Shown piece after piece: positions 8,595 to 11,579 of a stretch of 11,579 nt of DNA. This DNA is from Margaritispora aquatica (taxonomy: Eukaryota; Ascomycota; Leotiomycetes; Helotiales; Discinellaceae). Each line of letters opens with the position of its first letter. The first letter of the stretch is position 1. Under the pieces are notes generated by a model. The model searched no databases. It was not told where the DNA came from and worked only from the letters and a program-made list of their open reading frames with translations. The position numbers and the translations under genes were made by a program. The stretch lies in NCBI GenBank assembly GCA_007644065.1, contig VJWN01000048.1:1-11579 (forward strand), written 5' to 3'.

Positions 8595-11138
8595 ATAGAC
8601 GAACCTAACCAGTAGATCACGGTTAGAGGGATAGTAATCTAGATCGAAACGACTAAAGACGCTATAAGCTTTATATAGAGTATTAAAGATAAGCGCGAAA
8701 GAAGCGATGTACAAGCGGAGGTATTGGACCAGATACTTAAATACTATACTAATTCGGGCGATACGGTCGAAGAGATCTTTAAGTACATCCGGGAGGATAG
8801 GGCCTTTAGAGCGACCATCTCTAAAGAAGAATTCCTAGTACGTTAAAGTAAAGCCGTCGTTGTGATCAAGAACAATACGGAGCGACGAGATAGGATCGAC
8901 GAAGCCAGGCACGCTGCCCTCGGTAACTAGGACGAGGACATTATCGAGTACCTAACTAAACGTAGGATAGCAAGTTCTGAGAAGGTCTCGTAGAGGTTTA
9001 TAGCCGGGATCCGAAAACTATCTAGCGCATGTAGCTGGGAACTAGCCGTAGTTAGAATTAATAACGAAATCATTAATCGCCTAAACAAGCGCGGAAAAGG
9101 GATCTTAAGTAAAAAGACGGTTGAAACGGCGGACCTGGACAAGGTAAGCAAGTCAAGCGCCACGGAAAACCCTACGAACGCGTAGCTAGCTAGTCACGGA
9201 ATAAGAATCGGCCGCGGGGGCCTTATTGAGGAGGGACAGCAAGAGATCATAGATATCGCGGAACCTAAACCGAGCCCCGATTTCCCGCTCCCGGCGCGTG
9301 AAATACGCGAACTAAGTGGCGACCCCTCGAAAACTAAATCTTCACCGCGGAGTGAAACTTCAGCCTCTAAGTATATCGACGAAAGTGCCCTACAAGACAA
9401 GGAACTGGAAGCTGCAACTATACAATATACAGTCGACGAAGCAGCCCTGAAGGAGGCGGCCAAAGAAGTCGAAGAAGCGAGCCTCCCAGTCTTCGCATTA
9501 GCCAGTGAGGACGACGATGAGCGGCCCAGGAAGCGGAGAAAAGGTAACTACGAGTGCTCGGAGGAGGTCTCGGATTCCTATAAGCAGATAGTACTCAAAA
9601 CTGCTACCTACGAGGAGTTCGTAAACCTGAAGCTACTGGACCGGATGATGGGTTTTAGGAAAGTCTATTTCGCATATACGAAAGGCGTTGCTGCTCACGT
9701 GGGCCTGCGCGTCAAAACCCTTAATGCAGAAGTTATGAACTAGAGACTAAAAATCATACACGAGAACAAGCTACATCTAGGAAAAATGAAAACCGACAAG
9801 ACAACGTACCGATAGTTCCGAAAAGGAAATCGGCCTACGAGACCTTCCGACAACCTAGGCCCCTATAAGTTCCACTATAACGACGGTATAAAACAGTAGG
9901 ACTTTAATTAGAGTCTCGTATAGAAACGAATTTGCGATGGAATCGACATAAAGGTCTAGGATAATAAAGGCACCGTTGCACTGAACATCTTTACATAGTG
10001 GTAGGAAACGCCTATTAGTGCGATCGTGGACCAGGAGTTCGATATGTATAAACACCATCTAAGACAAATCAATGGGATTACGAACTACGGATGGCTACGG
10101 AATATGTTCTTCTCGATTAGTTAATAATTGATGCGCCAGGATCCTGTTTACTACACGGCCTATGCTGCACTCTGTCCAGACAAGCAATGGAGACTCGTGT
10201 CCTACCCGTACTATACCAAATATAATGTAAAAGGAGACAGCACCCAATTCCGACATATAGACTTAAACGTCCCACTTATGGTAGAAAAGTAGCGAGGCAC
10301 TAGTATGATCCAAGGATTCGTCTCAATAAATAATAAAGATAAGACAAATTATACTGTCATAATCCTAGGGATGCACAGGTGTCTTGGAGCCTGGTGGAAG
10401 AGAGTTTTGGATCGAGGACAAGGATCGGATAGCCTCGTCCATAAGGTTACCGAGAAGATGTTCACTAAGGAAGACTCTAAACTACTAGGTGTAGACTAGA
10501 CCTTCAAGCCCGGAAAGAGAGGGCAAGCCCGCATTTTCGTTCCCCAAATCCCACACGGTGCAGACGGCCCAGCCAAGAAAGAGCGGCGCCTGATACTTCC
10601 GTGGCTAGTAGGGCTTCAAGAAGATCTCAAGAATCTGGAGGTCGTGGAAGGAGGGTTATAGGACATACTTACTGTAGCACATAGAGATATGATTTCGCCT
10701 GCCGCCACGCCATCCGGTCTAGCCAACAAATACGGTGCTATTCTATACCGTTTCCCAGCCGTAGTTAAGGTGACGGGTCTAGGAGCTTTGTTAGACGCTC
10801 TCGTGTGTAGAAGGCGCTAGGATTCTCCGTTGGTTTTAAAGGACAGAGACCTACTACTCACAGGGTCTGACGAAACAGCCGCTAAGTATATCTAGAACTG
10901 GAGAGCACGAGCTATAACAGTTGCTCAGGAAGCTTTCGAACTAGTCAAGTAGGAAGAGCGTCGCGCTTTCGGTAAGAAATCGTACTTCTTTTACCTAGGA
11001 AGGCTAGAAGCGGACAGTATTCCGTTTCCTACTCTAGAGGATAACGAAGGTTTTGACACTAATAAAGAAGAAAGCGCTCTAAGGGGACAAGACAATTTTG
11101 TAGAGAAAATAGACGCTAATACTAGAAGTATAATGTAG
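8595..11138 (+). pseudogene. Gene A: large protein with HxD...H oxygenase-like core and nuclear-localisation motif; 23 premature stops, no frameshift
   Basis: One frame runs 848 codons to the TAG at 11136 with 20 TAG and 3 TAA interruptions and no indel. The start is inferred at 8595, where ATA-GAC-GAA-CCT looks like a former ATG; a start further upstream is possible. Residues 1 to about 170 look helical and charged (EYLTKRRIASSEK near 115). Residues 170-310 are acidic and low-complexity. RPRKRRK (310-316) is a nuclear-localisation-like motif. Residues 320-700 hold the core: FRHIDLN with H554 and D556, then IQGFVSI and ILGMHR with H594, and basic R603/R607 nine and thirteen residues later. 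HxD...H with a distal Gly-x-His and a following Arg is the pattern of Fe(II)/2-oxoglutarate oxygenases. The C-terminal part has SPAATPSGLANKYGAILYRF and ALVCRRR. I recall similar large uncharacterised fungal proteins but cannot name a family. Substrate unknown; DNA or chromatin would fit the nuclear motif (inference). Confidence 0.72.
9286..9305 (-). repeat. 20-nt word, exact reverse-complement copy
   Basis: The plus strand reads CGCTCCCGGCGCGTGAAATA, the exact reverse complement of 5002-5021. Here it lies inside gene A and encodes PLPAREI (residues 231-237), in the same codon register as SPARKI in gene B. In the Gypsy element the opposite strand of the same word encodes LFHAPGA. Confidence 0.7.
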
Positions 11139-11315
11139 ATTAGTCTTCCTGTTTTCTTTTTTTCTTCTCCCTTCTTTCGCCTACAGCGCTGTTTGAACGA
11201 AAGTACTTTATCATTTCATACGCCGGGTGTACTATTTTGTCGCCTATGGAGGAGGTTACGTGCCTAGCCTAGTAGTAGTCAGGGTCGACTACTAAAGAAG
11301 GGGAGGACGAATATA
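11139..11315 (+). mobile_element. Possible 3' end of a second LTR retroelement (polyprotein tail and purine tract)
   Basis: Seventy-five nt after gene A the plus strand reads LSFHTPGV (about 11207-11230), resembling LLFHAPGA at the end of the first Gypsy polyprotein; the underlying DNA (11213-11227) matches the dispersed word at 13 of 15 positions. A 14-nt pure purine run at 11294-11307 then precedes an LTR-like segment. This order (C-terminal peptide, purine tract, LTR) repeats that of the first element. The evidence is short, and this could simply be the 3' flank of gene A. Confidence 0.35.
11213..11227 (+). repeat. 20-nt word, short diverged copy (13 of 15)
   Basis: ATTTCATACGCCGGG matches the left three quarters of the word; the two differences are C-to-T and G-to-A transitions. 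The downstream arm needed for the hairpin is missing. Confidence 0.45.
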
Positions 11316-11317
11316 GT

Positions 11318-11579
11318 GGTTAAGGGCTAGCCGGTCACCTGATCTGTTAGCTGATCAGGGCACGTAATATAGGATAGGTCTTTTATAGGGAGCTCTCGAT
11401 ATTACATAACAAATCATCTTCTTCTTTCCCAACTAATGTGACGGGCCCTTTTTCCTACGTATTAGACGTGCTAGACCAGAGCGTTATAGACCTAGTGCTA
11501 CCCTATCCTCTCACACTACTCCCTGTAGCACAGCAGTTTTGTAGCCTTTACACTATATATCTTTGTTAAGTCTATATCC
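11318..11579 (+). mobile_element. LTR-like segment, right end cut by window edge
   Basis: The features of a fungal Gypsy LTR appear in order. They are a purine tract just upstream, an inverted repeat CCTGATC/GATCAGG (11338-11344 and 11353-11359, 8-nt loop), and a TATA-like TTTTATAGGGAGCTCTCG (11381-11398) followed by a pyrimidine-rich stretch (CATCTTCTTCTTTCCC near 11414-11429). A T/C-rich right part then runs off the window. The TG...CA ends cannot be fixed: the left edge is only estimated and the right edge is not seen. It could be a solo LTR, the 3' LTR of the relic at 11139-11315, or the 5' LTR of an element beginning here. Confidence 0.4.

Noticed and set aside
8927..10058. Minus-strand open frames at 8927-9163, 9194-9463 and 9855-10058
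   Set aside because: They are antisense to gene A, which has a continuous frame with motifs over the whole stretch.
5419..11138. A non-standard genetic code in which TAG/TAA are read through
   Set aside because: The frames still end in TAG or TAA at sensible positions, CpA and TpG are depleted outside codons too, start codons are damaged, and the neighbouring Gypsy element has frameshifts. RIP explains all of this without a code change.
5052..11579. An LTR pair formed by 5052-5418 and 11318-11579
   Set aside because: Beyond the octamer TAGCCGGT I could not align the two regions, so they are not treated as the two LTRs of one element.

Overview
The window reads as heterochromatic, repeat-filled DNA of a filamentous ascomycete (Pezizomycotina). 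It holds a Ty3/Gypsy retroelement of the kind common in those fungi and carries the mark of repeat-induced point mutation (RIP): CpA and TpG are depleted, TpA is in excess, and most reading frames are broken by TAG. I see no intact protein-coding gene, tRNA, rRNA or CRISPR array. The organism call is inference from element type and mutation pattern.

Positions 1-5051 (+ strand) are the internal part of a decayed Ty3/Gypsy element. The order is Gag tail, aspartic protease (DTG), reverse transcriptase (FVDD), RNase H, integrase (zinc-finger CxxC) and a GPF/Y-type C-terminal module ending at 5024, followed by a 24-nt polypurine tract. It has both in-frame stops and several frameshifts. The 5' LTR lies outside the window and no 3' LTR is recognisable.

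Positions 5419-11138 hold a different unit of three genes, each readable in ONE uninterrupted frame apart from stop codons. Two are tandem paralogues on the minus strand (B' 5419-6189 and B 6733-8172), which share an N-terminal domain and duplicated upstream DNA. The third (A, 8595-11138) is divergently transcribed on the plus strand. A would be about 847 residues, with a basic nuclear-localisation-like motif and an HxD...H pattern resembling Fe(II)/2-oxoglutarate oxygenases. B has a long, disordered, lysine-rich tail. Across the three genes I count 35 premature stops: 30 TAG, 5 TAA and no TGA. That is the spectrum expected from CpA-to-TpA change, so the original proteins can largely be inferred. 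The family of B/B' is not known to me. The cluster is the best candidate here for an undescribed mobile or selfish gene set, but no terminal repeats or target-site duplications were found.

Positions 11139-11579 look like the 3' end and LTR of another retroelement: a short purine tract, an inverted repeat with GATC arms, a TATA-like stretch and a CT-rich end cut by the window edge. A 20-nt word shared exactly between the Gypsy 3' end and gene A (opposite strand), with diverged copies in B and near 11213, links the otherwise unrelated parts.
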